Assembly: GCA_003281685.1 (NCBI GenBank)
Contig: QCBH01000010.1
Location: 1-53,223, forward strand
Length of the DNA: 53,223 nucleotides
Direction: 5' to 3'
From: Prochlorococcus sp. AG-347-E23
Lineage (GTDB): Bacteria > Cyanobacteriota > Cyanobacteriia > PCC-6307 > Cyanobiaceae
The position numbers were made by a program, and so were the translations under genes. Positions 1-7,982 of this stretch are shown in pieces. Each line of letters starts with the position of its first letter. Position 1 is the first letter of the stretch. The notes below the pieces were generated by a model, which worked only from the letters and a program-made list of their open reading frames with translations, did no database searches and was not told the origin of the DNA.

Positions 1-1
1 G

Positions 2-127
2 ATTTTAAAAGTAACAGCAGAAACCACCCTTTATAAGAAAATATATAAGATATATTTAGATGTTGAATTTAAAGAAATTACAACGCAATCAACAATAGAT
101 TACAAATTTAATGTCAACAAAGTCTAA
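2..127 (+). CDS. 3' end of an upstream gene (partial, unrecognised)
   Basis: An open frame enters from the window edge and ends at TAA 125-127. Its residues alternate charged and hydrophobic types (for example LDVEFKEITTQ), which looks like real protein rather than noise. It would overlap the SelO start by 17 bases. Too little is present to name a family. It could also be a chance open frame. Confidence 0.35.
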   Translation: MLKVTAETTLYKKIYKIYLDVEFKEITTQSTIDYKFNVNKV

Positions 128-1814
128 TTCATTAAAAGAAAAGCTTACGGAAAATTTTTCTGAATTTTCTCAATTATCTGACTATTCTTTTATGAATTGT
201 CTCAAAGCAGATCCTCAATCAACAAAAGATGGAAATGATCATAAGCCGCGTTCAGTATATTCAGGCCATTACGTACCAGTTCTCCCAACTGCTATTCCAG
301 ACCCAGAATATATCTCCCATAGCAAGAAACTTTTTAAAGAACTATGGCTAAGCTCTGATCTTACTAGGGACAAGAATTTTTGTCGTTTTTTCTCAGGGGA
401 TATTTCTGTTGCTGATTATCCAATGAGTTCTGTTGGTTGGGCAACAGGTTATGCATTATCAATTTACGGTACTGAATATACCCAACAATGTCCCTTTGGT
501 ACGGGCAATGGTTATGGCGATGGCAGAGCAATTTCTGTTTTTGAAGGTTTATTCAATGGGAAAAGAATGGAAATGCAACTTAAAGGAGGAGGTCCCACTC
601 CCTACTGTCGTGGAGCAGATGGTAGAGCTGTCTTAAGGTCTAGCGTAAGAGAATTTCTTGCACAGGAATTAATGGATGCCTTTGGAATCCCTACCTCAAG
701 ATCTTTAACACTTTATGTCTCACTTTCAGAAATAGTTAGAAGACCGTGGTATTCCAAAGGGTCCAAGTATTTTGAACCTGACATCATGATTGATAATCAA
801 GCGGCAATCACAACGAGGGTCGCTCCATCTTTTTTACGAGTTGGACAGCTTGAACTTTTTGCAAGACGAGTTCGCAATAATGCTCATGATGAAGCTCTTA
901 GTGAACTAAAGATGATAGTTCAACATCTTATTGATAGAAACTATAAAGATGAAATTGAAAATGAGATTTCACTTGAAAGTAAGGTAATAAAACTTTCTTG
1001 TTTATATAGATCGAGACTTATATCTCTTGTAACTAACTGGATGCGAGTTGGTTATTGCCAGGGTAATTTCAATAGTGATAATTGTGCTGCTGGAGGTTAT
1101 ACCTTGGACTATGGACCCTTTGGATTCTGCGAATTATTTGATCCAAGATTTCAACCATGGACAGGTGGAGGTGAGCATTTTTCATTTTTCAACCAACCTT
1201 CTGCTGCGGAAATCAATTTTAAAACATTTTGTTCCTCACTTAGGCCGTTACTCTCAGAAAGCAAACATGATTTTAAAAAGCTAGAGCAAATCGAAAAAGA
1301 CTTTTCTGAATTAATGAATAAGGAATTGATGAAAATGTGGGCAAACAAGATTGGTTTAGAACATTACAACGAAACTTTAATAAATGAATTTTTTAATCTT
1401 ATGGTCATTTCAAAAGCAGACTATACAATTTTGTTCCGTAAACTTTCTGAAATACCTGATAACTTAGATTCTTTAAAAGACAGTTTCTATTTACCAATTA
1501 ATAATGAGCTCAATAATAGGTGGGAAGTATGGCTTGAAAACTGGCAATCAGTCTTGAAGAAAGAAGGAAATATTAAAGCAAAATCGACATCAATGAAATC
1601 TCTTAATCCAGTCTATACATGGCGCGAATGGATGGTCGTTCCCGCATATGAAGAGGCTGAAAAAGGAAATTACAAAAAAATAAAAGAGTTACAGGATGTT
1701 TTTAGCAATCCATATATAGAACAATCCTCAGAAATAGATCAAAGATATAATCGACTAAAGCCAAGCCAGTATTTTAACTATGGAGGCGTATCTCACTACA
1801 GCTGTTCTTCATAA
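111..1814 (+). CDS. selO: SelO/YdiU family protein adenylyltransferase (pseudokinase fold)
   Basis: SelO proteins have a kinase-like fold but transfer AMP from ATP to protein hydroxyls, and have been linked to redox homeostasis. At 567 residues the length is normal. The family signature QLKGGGPTPYCRGADGRAV lies near residues 155-173, followed by VLRSSVREFL. The metal and catalytic loop GNFNSDN is near residue 317, and LDYGPFGF follows near 331. The usual His in the HGVMNTDN-type loop is replaced by Gln (YCQGNFNSDN). ATG was chosen as the start; the ORF has no neighbour on its strand until 2900. The family assignment is firm, but the target proteins are unknown. Confidence 0.9.
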   Translation: MSTKSNSLKEKLTENFSEFSQLSDYSFMNCLKADPQSTKDGNDHKPRSVYSGHYVPVLPTAIPDPEYISHSKKLFKELWLSSDLTRDKNFCRFFSGDISVADYPMSSVGWATGYALSIYGTEYTQQCPFGTGNGYGDGRAISVFEGLFNGKRMEMQLKGGGPTPYCRGADGRAVLRSSVREFLAQELMDAFGIPTSRSLTLYVSLSEIVRRPWYSKGSKYFEPDIMIDNQAAITTRVAPSFLRVGQLELFARRVRNNAHDEALSELKMIVQHLIDRNYKDEIENEISLESKVIKLSCLYRSRLISLVTNWMRVGYCQGNFNSDNCAAGGYTLDYGPFGFCELFDPRFQPWTGGGEHFSFFNQPSAAEINFKTFCSSLRPLLSESKHDFKKLEQIEKDFSELMNKELMKMWANKIGLEHYNETLINEFFNLMVISKADYTILFRKLSEIPDNLDSLKDSFYLPINNELNNRWEVWLENWQSVLKKEGNIKAKSTSMKSLNPVYTWREWMVVPAYEEAEKGNYKKIKELQDVFSNPYIEQSSEIDQRYNRLKPSQYFNYGGVSHYSCSS

Positions 1815-1856
1815 AAGTTCAATCCTCATGCAGATTAAACAAGTTTGAGAAAAATC

Positions 1857-2279
1857 TTATTTATTTATGGCCGTAGGCATTCCAACTACTGATACAACTC
1901 CCACATAAAGTATGGCCGGCTTTTTCCCAACATTTTTCACATAGTGAGGGCCCCCATTATTACTCTCTATAAATGCATCACCCGCTTTAAAGAAATTAGT
2001 TTCTTCACCCCTCACATGCTTTAATCTTCCTTTGGTGACATGAATCAACATTGGGGAAGGATGCGTATGAATTGGAGTTTCCAAGCCAACAGGAATATTG
2101 ACTTTTAAGAGTCTTAATTCAGGCTTCCCCTTGAGATAATTAAAATTTTTACCACTTAGACCTTTTGAACTTTGAATAATAGGTATAACTTCAATCTTTT
2201 CTTCAGCAAGAGAAGATTGTTGTGAAACTAAAGTTCCAACAATAAAGTATATGAATGGAAAAATATTTTTTAATTTCAT
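1857..2279 (-). CDS. Exported cupin-domain protein
   Basis: A 140-residue protein with an N-terminal hydrophobic signal segment (FPFIYFIVGTLV) ending near an Ala-rich site (SSLAEEK), so it is probably periplasmic. A single cupin barrel follows: the first motif has HTHPSP near residue 66 with downstream Gly and Glu, and the second is GDAFIESNNGGPHYV. The conserved His residues could bind a metal. It is convergent with selO. The substrate cannot be told from sequence; it may bind a small ligand rather than be an enzyme. Confidence 0.8.
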   Translation of the reverse strand: MKLKNIFPFIYFIVGTLVSQQSSLAEEKIEVIPIIQSSKGLSGKNFNYLKGKPELRLLKVNIPVGLETPIHTHPSPMLIHVTKGRLKHVRGEETNFFKAGDAFIESNNGGPHYVKNVGKKPAILYVGVVSVVGMPTAINK

Positions 2280-2332
2280 TAAATATTAGTTTTTAGTCAT
2301 AATAATGTATTTTTTAAAAATAATAAGCTTAT

Positions 2333-2494
2333 TTATTTTTTATATAATTTTTCTAATTGCTTAATTTCCTCTCTTAGATCCTTACCTCTATTATTCAATT
2401 TATTAATTTTTATTATTATTGGGATAATCCACCAAGCTTGAAGACCTAAAAAGATAAAAACTAGAATCAATAATTCAAAAGTACCAGGCTGCAT
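2333..2494 (-). CDS. Small membrane protein, 53 aa
   Basis: ATG at 2494 opens 53 codons ending with TAA 2333-2335. The product starts MQPGTFELLILVFIFLGLQA, one hydrophobic segment, then has a charged, Lys/Glu-rich tail (LREEIKQLEKLYKK) likely to form a helix on one side of the membrane. This is the layout of a small single-pass membrane protein. No family is recognised. Confidence 0.6.
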   Translation of the reverse strand: MQPGTFELLILVFIFLGLQAWWIIPIIIKINKLNNRGKDLREEIKQLEKLYKK

Positions 2495-2567
2495 TTGATA
2501 AATAAACCTTCTTTGTTAATAACATTACTCTAAAAGTTTTTAAACATTCATGAGATATTCAATATTT

Positions 2568-2750
2568 CTAGGCTGCCTCTAATTCAATATTAAGTTCAAT
2601 ACCCTTTGAAATGATTGCTTTTTTAAATTCAATAAGTTTGGAACTTATTCTTTGCTTCTCTTGATCAGTTTTATAGATATCCTCTGCAACTTCTTGCATT
2701 GCAAGTGTTACTTTTTGTAGTTTGATTTCTAAATCTTCCCTGTAATTCAT
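2568..2750 (-). CDS. Small hypothetical protein, predicted coiled coil
   Basis: A 60-residue, mostly helical protein without membrane segments. Heptad-like spacing of Leu, Ile and Val runs through the sequence (LEIKLQKVTLAMQEVAEDIY), suggesting a short coiled coil or helical hairpin. It lies between two other small ORFs and is not obviously in an operon. No function can be assigned. Confidence 0.6.
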   Translation of the reverse strand: MNYREDLEIKLQKVTLAMQEVAEDIYKTDQEKQRISSKLIEFKKAIISKGIELNIELEAA

Positions 2751-2824
2751 AAGCTCAAAGAAATTACCTTATTTATTAAAAAACAAAAGAATTATTAGTA
2801 AATAAGTACTTAACCTCAAAAGGA

Positions 2825-2851
2825 TTGACAGCTAAACAAGTAGGATATAAT
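2825..2851 (+). promoter_or_regulatory. Sigma70-type promoter upstream of the DUF1651 gene
   Basis: A perfect TTGACA (2825-2830) is followed after 15 bases by a perfect TATAAT (2846-2851), 49 bases before the ATG at 2900. The spacer is shorter than the preferred 16-18 bases, so strength is uncertain, but both hexamers match consensus exactly. Confidence 0.5.
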
Positions 2852-2899
2852 TTATAGTACAAACGTATTAATATTCATCCAGCCAATTAAAGATAAAGC

Positions 2900-3169
2900 A
2901 TGGAGCCTAAGTACTCATTTGGATGTAGCACTAGCAAACCAAACGGATGCCTACTAAATCCCGAAGGCAGCAGAATGATCTTTTTCGAAGAATGCAAAAA
3001 TCTTCCTAAACCTAATTCAAAAATTAATACTCATCTTTTTTATACAAACCACCTTGGAGAGCCTGGTGGGTACAAATCCTCTGAAAAACTAAACATAGAT
3101 TCAGCTTGGGAAAAGTGGCACGAACTTCACCAAAAAGGCTGGACGGAGGTCTATTACCATTACGGATGA
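2900..3169 (+). CDS. DUF1651-type small protein
   Basis: An 89-residue protein. The C-terminal pattern SAWEKWHELHQKGWTEVYY matches the A-x-x-x-W-x-x-L-x-x-x-G-W ending of DUF1651 proteins, a family expanded in marine picocyanobacteria and with no known biochemical role. Four Cys lie in the N-terminal half (FGCSTSKPNGCLLNP, then EECKN). A consensus promoter sits just upstream. Family membership is likely from the C-terminal pattern, and no function is proposed. Confidence 0.65.
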   Translation: MEPKYSFGCSTSKPNGCLLNPEGSRMIFFEECKNLPKPNSKINTHLFYTNHLGEPGGYKSSEKLNIDSAWEKWHELHQKGWTEVYYHYG

Positions 3170-3331
3170 GGATTCCTTTAAGAAAATACTCAAAAAATCA
3201 ACTATTTAACTTTACACGTTACGAAATTGCTACATTTATGTGGCATATATTTTGAAAATAACTTGTTTTTGGCCTATTACTTTACATTTGTTAATAGTAG
3301 TGTTACATTAATTAACAATTACATAATTTCA

Positions 3332-3538
3332 ATGGCTAATTCAAACGTTACTACTGAATCAGGTGGCAGACAGAATATGTTTCCTACTGAGACACGTCCT
3401 TATATAGATGAATCTGTTTCTTATGACAGCTATCCACAAAATGCAGAAAAAGTTAATGGTCGTTGGGCAATGATTGGGCTTGTTGCATTAGTAGGTGCTT
3501 ACGTTTCAACCGGACAAATTATTCCTGGTATTTTTTAA
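3332..3538 (+). CDS. hli: High-light-inducible protein (HLIP), first of cluster
   Basis: The ATG at 3332 gives a 68-residue protein; starts further upstream would add a nonconserved hydrophobic leader. The C-terminal half carries the one-helix chlorophyll-binding signature AEKVNGRWAMIGLVALVGAY, with the E-x-x-N-G-R motif and conserved Ala/Gly packing face, then TGQIIPGIF. HLIPs bind chlorophyll and carotenoid in thylakoids and protect photosystem assembly under excess light. The stop overlaps the ATG of the next hli by one base (TAATG), implying cotranscription and translational coupling. Confidence 0.92.
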   Translation: MANSNVTTESGGRQNMFPTETRPYIDESVSYDSYPQNAEKVNGRWAMIGLVALVGAYVSTGQIIPGIF

Positions 3539-3798
3539 TGAGTCCACTTTCAGGTTTCTTAACCGTAATTGTATTCTTAACAGCCATCTTCGTTGCTTAT
3601 CTAACCAAGCAATTTCAAAACGAAAATTCAAACTATTCACCTTTTAAGCAAATGAAAAACACAAACACAAAAGTCAAAACAATCGAGAAAGAAAAAGTTG
3701 TTGCTGAAACTCTTAACGGAAGATTCGCAATGCTTGGATTAATTGCTGCTGTTGGAGCATATTTAACAACAGGTCAAATAATTCCTGGTTTCGTTTAA
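3538..3798 (+). CDS. hli: High-light-inducible protein (HLIP), second of cluster
   Basis: The ATG at 3538 overlaps the previous stop and gives 86 residues. It has an additional hydrophobic N-terminal segment (FLTVIVFLTAIFVAYL), a charged linker rich in Asn and Lys, then the HLIP helix AETLNGRFAMLGLIAAVGAY and TGQIIPGFV. It is therefore a two-segment protein with one canonical chlorophyll-binding helix. It is coupled to the upstream hli, and a third, damaged hli follows. Confidence 0.9.
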   Translation: MSPLSGFLTVIVFLTAIFVAYLTKQFQNENSNYSPFKQMKNTNTKVKTIEKEKVVAETLNGRFAMLGLIAAVGAYLTTGQIIPGFV

Positions 3799-3835
3799 AA
3801 CTATCTATTTAATAAAATTTATAAAGCAGAAAAAA

Positions 3836-3963
3836 ATGGAAAATTCAAAACCAACTTATTGGCAAACGCCGAGAGAACTAATGGAAGAATGGCAATGATG
3901 GGCTTATTTGCATTAGTTGTAAATTATGGCTTATTCGGCTGGATAATCCCAGGAATTTTTTAA
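3836..3963 (+). pseudogene. hli: Frameshifted third HLIP gene
   Basis: The ATG at 3836 begins MENSKPTYWQT, then reaches TGA after 20 codons. The rest of a typical HLIP (AERTNGRMAMMGLFALVVNY, then ending GWIIPGIF) continues in the -1 frame from about 3868 to TAA 3961-3963. Adding one base near 3866-3869 restores a 42-residue HLIP. In the distal frame no ATG precedes the core; a TTG at 3859 could start a 34-residue product. One-base deletion, sequence error or an alternative TTG start are all possible. Confidence 0.7.
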
Positions 3964-3964
3964 A

Positions 3965-4144
3965 ATGAATTTAGGCCTACTTTTTCTTAAAGTAAATACT
4001 TTAGGAGTTATAACTCTCTCTGAACTTGATTGGATAACTAACCATCAATCTGAATTTTCCAGGCTAGATATGTCTTTAGTTATCAAAATCGGACGTCTTA
4101 TGGATTCTGGAGTTGTTGAAATTGATAATAGATTGTCTGTTTAA
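3965..4144 (+). CDS. Small conserved-looking protein next to hli cluster, 59 aa
   Basis: The ATG at 3965 lies one base after the stop of the third hli and opens 59 codons to TAA 4142-4144. The product is soluble and helix-rich (LDWITNHQSEFSRLDMSLVI, then KIGRLMDSGVVEIDNRL), resembling a small helix-turn-helix or wing-like fold by eye only. A strong terminator follows 24 bases later, so it closes the hli transcript. No family is recognised. Confidence 0.65.
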   Translation: MNLGLLFLKVNTLGVITLSELDWITNHQSEFSRLDMSLVIKIGRLMDSGVVEIDNRLSV

Positions 4145-4167
4145 TTTATTAAAAATTGATCGTCATG

Positions 4168-4206
4168 AGTGTTTGTCTATAGGGATACTGACAAACACTT
4201 TTTTTT
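4168..4206 (+). terminator. Rho-independent terminator of the hli operon
   Basis: A perfect 10-bp stem, AGTGTTTGTC at 4168-4177 paired with GACAAACACT at 4190-4199, with a 12-base loop and a run of eight T. It is oriented to end the plus-strand hli transcript. Confidence 0.9.
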
Positions 4207-4348
4207 GAGGAAAAACTATATAAAAAGAAGATTGTTTCTTAGCTAAAAACAATCTCTCAAATACCTGATTCTTACATGAAAATTCAAGTAAGCTCATAAA
4301 GCTTAACTGATTTATTTTTATAGAAATACGAAAAAATACTTTTGTTAT

Positions 4349-4564
4349 TTATCTTTTTAAACCACCTTTTTTTATCCATAAAAACCATGTAATCCAAAAA
4401 GGAGGGAGAAATCTTATTAAAAAATAAATTTTATAAATATAAAATGGTGCATTTTCACTTTGAAATAAATTCATCAAAAAGGAAGATATATTTATCCAAA
4501 GTAAAATTATTAATATATTTGCTCCCAACAAAGCGAACTTATTTTGTTTGAATATTTTTGGCAT
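4349..4564 (-). CDS. Small membrane protein, 71 aa
   Basis: Two hydrophobic segments (LLGANILIILLWINISSFLM, and YFLIRFLPPFWITWFLWI) separated by a short polar loop, ending in KKGGLKR, so the termini are probably cytoplasmic. It is first from the left in a run of three minus-strand small membrane proteins. No family is recognised. Confidence 0.6.
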   Translation of the reverse strand: MPKIFKQNKFALLGANILIILLWINISSFLMNLFQSENAPFYIYKIYFLIRFLPPFWITWFLWIKKGGLKR

Positions 4565-4622
4565 AAGGTAAATTTTTTATATTCTTAATTTTAAATAATC
4601 TAGAGAAATAAATTATAAATTT

Positions 4623-4874
4623 TCAAAAAAACTTCAAATTTAAAATCCATATCCAAATAAAAAAAGTACTAAATTTCAATCCCTCTCCAAATAACATCCC
4701 AAAAACAATAGGAGGCAAAAATATTAAAAAAAGAATAGAGAATAAACTAAATAATGCAAATGAACCTCTTAGAAAAAAATTCTTTCTTTTGGTTCTTCTT
4801 AGATTTTTTAAGGTATTCCACTCCCATTCGATAAACCTATAGAACTTTTCTGATAATAAAAAAAAATACTTCAT
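4623..4874 (-). CDS. Small membrane protein, 83 aa
   Basis: A basic N-terminal half (LRRTKRKNFFLRG) is followed by two hydrophobic stretches (LFSLFSILFLIFLPPIVFGM, then FSTFFIWIWILNLKFF). It is on the same strand as its two neighbours and about 55 bases from each, so the three could be cotranscribed. No function is evident. Confidence 0.55.
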   Translation of the reverse strand: MKYFFLLSEKFYRFIEWEWNTLKNLRRTKRKNFFLRGSFALFSLFSILFLIFLPPIVFGMLFGEGLKFSTFFIWIWILNLKFF

Positions 4875-4927
4875 TAATATTATTAATTTCTATCGGCTTG
4901 TCTTATTTATAAAATTAATTTCATTTG

Positions 4928-5212
4928 TTAGCAATAAACCTTATCCCCTTCTTCAGAAAGATAGTAAATTTTATTTTCTGAACTTACAAAGAAAGTTAAT
5001 CCCTTATATTGTGATCTTTTAAATTTATTTAATCTAAGTTTATGTAAATCCCAATTATCAGTACTTATGTCAGGATTAAATTCTTGTTCTTTTAAGAAAG
5101 GTACATAAGTTGGAATAATTGTTGTTTTTTGGGCTAACCTTCTATTTCGTTTTGAATAAAAAAATAATGAAAATAAAAGTACAAAAAAAAGAATTAATAA
5201 TATATTTGTCAT
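4928..5212 (-). CDS. Membrane-anchored small protein, 94 aa
   Basis: An N-terminal transmembrane anchor (ILLILFFVLLFSLFFY) is followed by a stop-transfer SKRNRR and a soluble domain of about 70 residues with Trp, Leu and Lys-rich segments (WDLHKLRLNKFKRSQYKG) ending in a beta-like tail. It leads the run of three minus-strand small genes. It is not recognised. Confidence 0.6.
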   Translation of the reverse strand: MTNILLILFFVLLFSLFFYSKRNRRLAQKTTIIPTYVPFLKEQEFNPDISTDNWDLHKLRLNKFKRSQYKGLTFFVSSENKIYYLSEEGDKVYC

Positions 5213-5356
5213 TGTTAATTTTTCTAATTTGAAAAAACTTTATTTTGGAGAATCAAGAACTTTAAGCAATAAATTTCTTAGTAAGTAAAAAATCCTATTT
5301 TTATATTCTTGTATTTTTGAATACTTATCAAGGGTTGGCTTAAATCAGATTATAAA

Positions 5357-5518
5357 ATGAGTCGCATTTTCAACATGACTCAAAATTCCATGAATACTCC
5401 TTATGCAAAAAGAGTAGCTGAAAAATTTAGAGAGGCTCAAAACTATTTAAAAACTAATGGTTTTAGTAGATCAACTAAACATTTACTGGAAGATATTGAA
5501 AATTCTGTTGAAAAATAA
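5357..5518 (+). CDS. Small soluble protein, 53 aa
   Basis: The ATG at 5357 opens 53 codons. The product is basic and helical (YAKRVAEKFREAQNYLKTNG). Internal Met codons at positions 7 and 12 are alternative starts. Its TAA overlaps the next ATG by one base (TAATG), indicating a two-gene operon. No family is recognised. Confidence 0.6.
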   Translation: MSRIFNMTQNSMNTPYAKRVAEKFREAQNYLKTNGFSRSTKHLLEDIENSVEK

Positions 5519-5676
5519 TGCCAATACCCCCTCACTTACCACAATTACAATATGGCTACGATGACGGCTTTACAACCATTATTTTTGGGTTAATAGGAAG
5601 TTGCTTAGGATGTATCTTAATTTTATTAATTTCATTTTTTGAATTTAAATTCAAAAAGCAAAATAGTAAGCCTTAA
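5518..5676 (+). CDS. Small single-pass membrane protein, 52 aa
   Basis: It starts at the ATG overlapping the previous stop. A Pro-rich N-terminus (MPIPPHLPQLQYGYDDG) precedes one membrane segment (IIFGLIGSCLGCILILLISF), then a basic tail. The topology suggests a short lumenal or periplasmic N-terminus and a cytoplasmic tail. It is translationally coupled to the upstream 53-aa protein. Function is unknown. Confidence 0.6.
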   Translation: MPIPPHLPQLQYGYDDGFTTIIFGLIGSCLGCILILLISFFEFKFKKQNSKP

Positions 5677-5684
5677 GAGACATA

Positions 5685-6776
5685 CTAAACATTAAATAAG
5701 AACTCCATTACATCGCCTTCGTTAACAACATATTCCTTACCTTCACTTCTTAAAAGACCTTTAGTTTTTGCATTCGCAATTGAACCTGAATCAAGTAAAT
5801 TTTGATATGAAATAGTCTGAGCTCTTATAAATCCTTTTTCAAAATCAGTATGAATTACTCCTGCTGCCTGTGGCGCAGTCATCCCATCTTTTATGGTCCA
5901 TGCTTTTGTCTCTTTTTCTCCGGTAGTGAAATAAGTTTTTAATCCCAATAATTTATATGTTGATCTAATTAAAGAACTTAATCCCCCTTCTTCTACTCCT
6001 AAACCCATAAGGTAGTCTTTTTTATCTTCTGGTTCTAACTCTATTAATTCAGATTCGACTTGCGCTGATATTTTTATACATTCTGTATTTTCATTGCTTG
6101 CAAAAATCTGAACTTTTGATGAGAAATCATTACCTTCAGCTAAATCATTTTCATTCAAATTTGTTGCGTAAATAATTGGTTTAGCAGTAAGGAAGCCTAG
6201 TTGCTTAATTATTAAATTTTCTTCTTCACTCAAAGATATTGATCTAACTGAAAGGCCTTTCTCTAGCTCTTCTTCGATTTTTGCTAGTAAGTTATCTTCT
6301 TTTGCAGCCTCTTTACTAGTTCTTACCTGTTTTTTAATTCTTTCTCTTCTCTTTTGGAGTTGGGATAAATCAGCTAAATTCAATTCCAGATTAATTATCT
6401 CAATGTCATCCAAGGGATCTACCTTTCCGGAAACATGAATTACATCACTATCCTCAAAGCACCTTACAACATGAACTATTGCATCAACCTCCCTAATATT
6501 TGATAAAAATTTATTTCCCAAACCTTCGCCTTTACTAGCTCCTTTTACTAGTCCTGCGATGTCTACAAATTCAATTTTTGTTGGGATAATATTTTCGCTA
6601 GAACTTAAATTACCTAACTCTTGCAACCTTTGATCTGGGACTGAAACTATGCCTTTATTAGGTTCTATAGTACAAAAGGGAAAATTAGCTGCTTGGGCCT
6701 TAGCATTTTCTACAAGAGCATTAAATAGAGTTGATTTTCCAACATTTGGTAATCCAATAATACCTGCTTTTAACAT
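5685..6776 (-). CDS. ychF: Ribosome-binding ATPase YchF (Obg-family)
   Basis: A 363-residue P-loop NTPase of the YchF/OLA1 group, which prefers ATP over GTP and associates with the 70S ribosome. The G1 loop GLPNVGKS is at residues 8-15. The switch region is DIAGLVKGASKGEGLGNKFL near 72, a coiled-coil insertion follows around 140-190, and the C-terminal TGS-like domain ends with the EGDVMEFLFNV signature. Length is standard. It is divergent from the HlyD-type gene at 6921. Confidence 0.95.
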   Translation of the reverse strand: MLKAGIIGLPNVGKSTLFNALVENAKAQAANFPFCTIEPNKGIVSVPDQRLQELGNLSSSENIIPTKIEFVDIAGLVKGASKGEGLGNKFLSNIREVDAIVHVVRCFEDSDVIHVSGKVDPLDDIEIINLELNLADLSQLQKRRERIKKQVRTSKEAAKEDNLLAKIEEELEKGLSVRSISLSEEENLIIKQLGFLTAKPIIYATNLNENDLAEGNDFSSKVQIFASNENTECIKISAQVESELIELEPEDKKDYLMGLGVEEGGLSSLIRSTYKLLGLKTYFTTGEKETKAWTIKDGMTAPQAAGVIHTDFEKGFIRAQTISYQNLLDSGSIANAKTKGLLRSEGKEYVVNEGDVMEFLFNV

Positions 6777-6920
6777 TTGAAAAAACTTATGGAAAAATTA
6801 TCAAGAAAACATCTTCTAGTAATATAGTATTTACTTAACCAATCTTGGATAAGTTAATTATAATCGTCTTGATTATTTATTTAGTTCCTAAATATTCTCT
6901 ACTTCTGCTTTTAAAAAGAA

Positions 6921-7982
6921 ATGTTCGATTTAATAAAAAAAAATATAAATCTAAGAAGTGGAATTATATTGCTTTCTCTAGCTATATTTTTCGTCTTTAT
7001 AACCAATTCCCTCAAGAAAAATAAGTCAAAAGATATTTCTGATTTTGTAGTTCAAGTAGAAAAAGGAATCCTCTCAGATTCAATTAATACTAGTGGTGAA
7101 GTAAAAGCAATAAGGACAAGCAATATTGGGCCTCGGAAGCAAGGCGTAATAAAAGAAATCAAAGTAGATGAGGGCGATCTTGTAAAAGAAGATCAGGTTT
7201 TAGCTTCTCTTGATGATGAAGACTTTATCTATAAAATTGAAGAACTTGAATTAAATGTAGAGAAACAAAAATCTGAATTTTTAAGAAGAGAATATTTATA
7301 TCAAGAAGGTGCGGTAAGTAAAGAAGACTATGAAAGTTATAAAAATAATTACAACATTAGTAACGCCAAACTTAATGATGCAAAAGCTGAAAAAAGTTTC
7401 TATCTAATTAAAGCTCCTTATGGAGGAAAGATAACTGCAAAATATGCTGAGATAGGATCTTATGTCGCACCAAGTACAAACTTAAGTTCAGACCCTAAAA
7501 CCAAAAACTTTATTTTTGAACTATCAGAGGGCCTAGAAATTGTTGCTAAAGTTCCTGAGAGTGACATTGGCAGAATAAAAATAGGTCAAGAAGCCTCAGT
7601 AAGAATTGAGGCCTATCCCTCAAAAAAATATAGGGCCATAGTAAAAAAAATAGCTACACGAGCTGTAAAAGATAATAATGTAACTTCATTCGAAGTGACT
7701 TTAAATTTTAAAAATATTTCTGAAGAAATTAAAATTGGAATGACTGCAGATCTTGAATTTAGAGTCGAAGGTAATGAAGAAAAAATCTTAGTGCCAACAG
7801 TTTCTATTGTCACTGAAAAAGGTGAAAAGGGAATTTTGAAAGTTGATAAAAACAATTCTCCTAAATTTGAAAAAATTGAAATTGGTATTAGTAGTGGAAA
7901 TAAAACTTCAGTTATTGATGGATTAGAACCTGGAGAGCAAATCTTTATTGATATTCCACCTTGGGCTAAGAAGAGAAAATGA
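6921..7982 (+). CDS. Membrane-fusion (HlyD/RND-adaptor) protein
   Basis: A 353-residue periplasmic adaptor of tripartite efflux systems. One N-terminal membrane anchor (SGIILLSLAIFFVFI) is followed by a lipoyl-like half (GVIKEIKVDEGDLVKEDQVL), a coiled-coil hairpin at about 100-150, the second lipoyl half (LIKAPYGGKITAKYAEIGSY) and beta-barrel and membrane-proximal domains. It resembles MacA/DevB-type adaptors. No transporter or outer-membrane channel lies next to it, so its partner is encoded elsewhere. Its TGA overlaps the ATG of polA by four bases. Confidence 0.85.
   Translation: MFDLIKKNINLRSGIILLSLAIFFVFITNSLKKNKSKDISDFVVQVEKGILSDSINTSGEVKAIRTSNIGPRKQGVIKEIKVDEGDLVKEDQVLASLDDEDFIYKIEELELNVEKQKSEFLRREYLYQEGAVSKEDYESYKNNYNISNAKLNDAKAEKSFYLIKAPYGGKITAKYAEIGSYVAPSTNLSSDPKTKNFIFELSEGLEIVAKVPESDIGRIKIGQEASVRIEAYPSKKYRAIVKKIATRAVKDNNVTSFEVTLNFKNISEEIKIGMTADLEFRVEGNEEKILVPTVSIVTEKGEKGILKVDKNNSPKFEKIEIGISSGNKTSVIDGLEPGEQIFIDIPPWAKKRK

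Noticed and set aside
3860..3872. Programmed -1 frameshift in the third hli
   Set aside because: CAAACGCC is not a recognised slippery heptamer and no downstream stem is seen, so a simple deletion is more likely.
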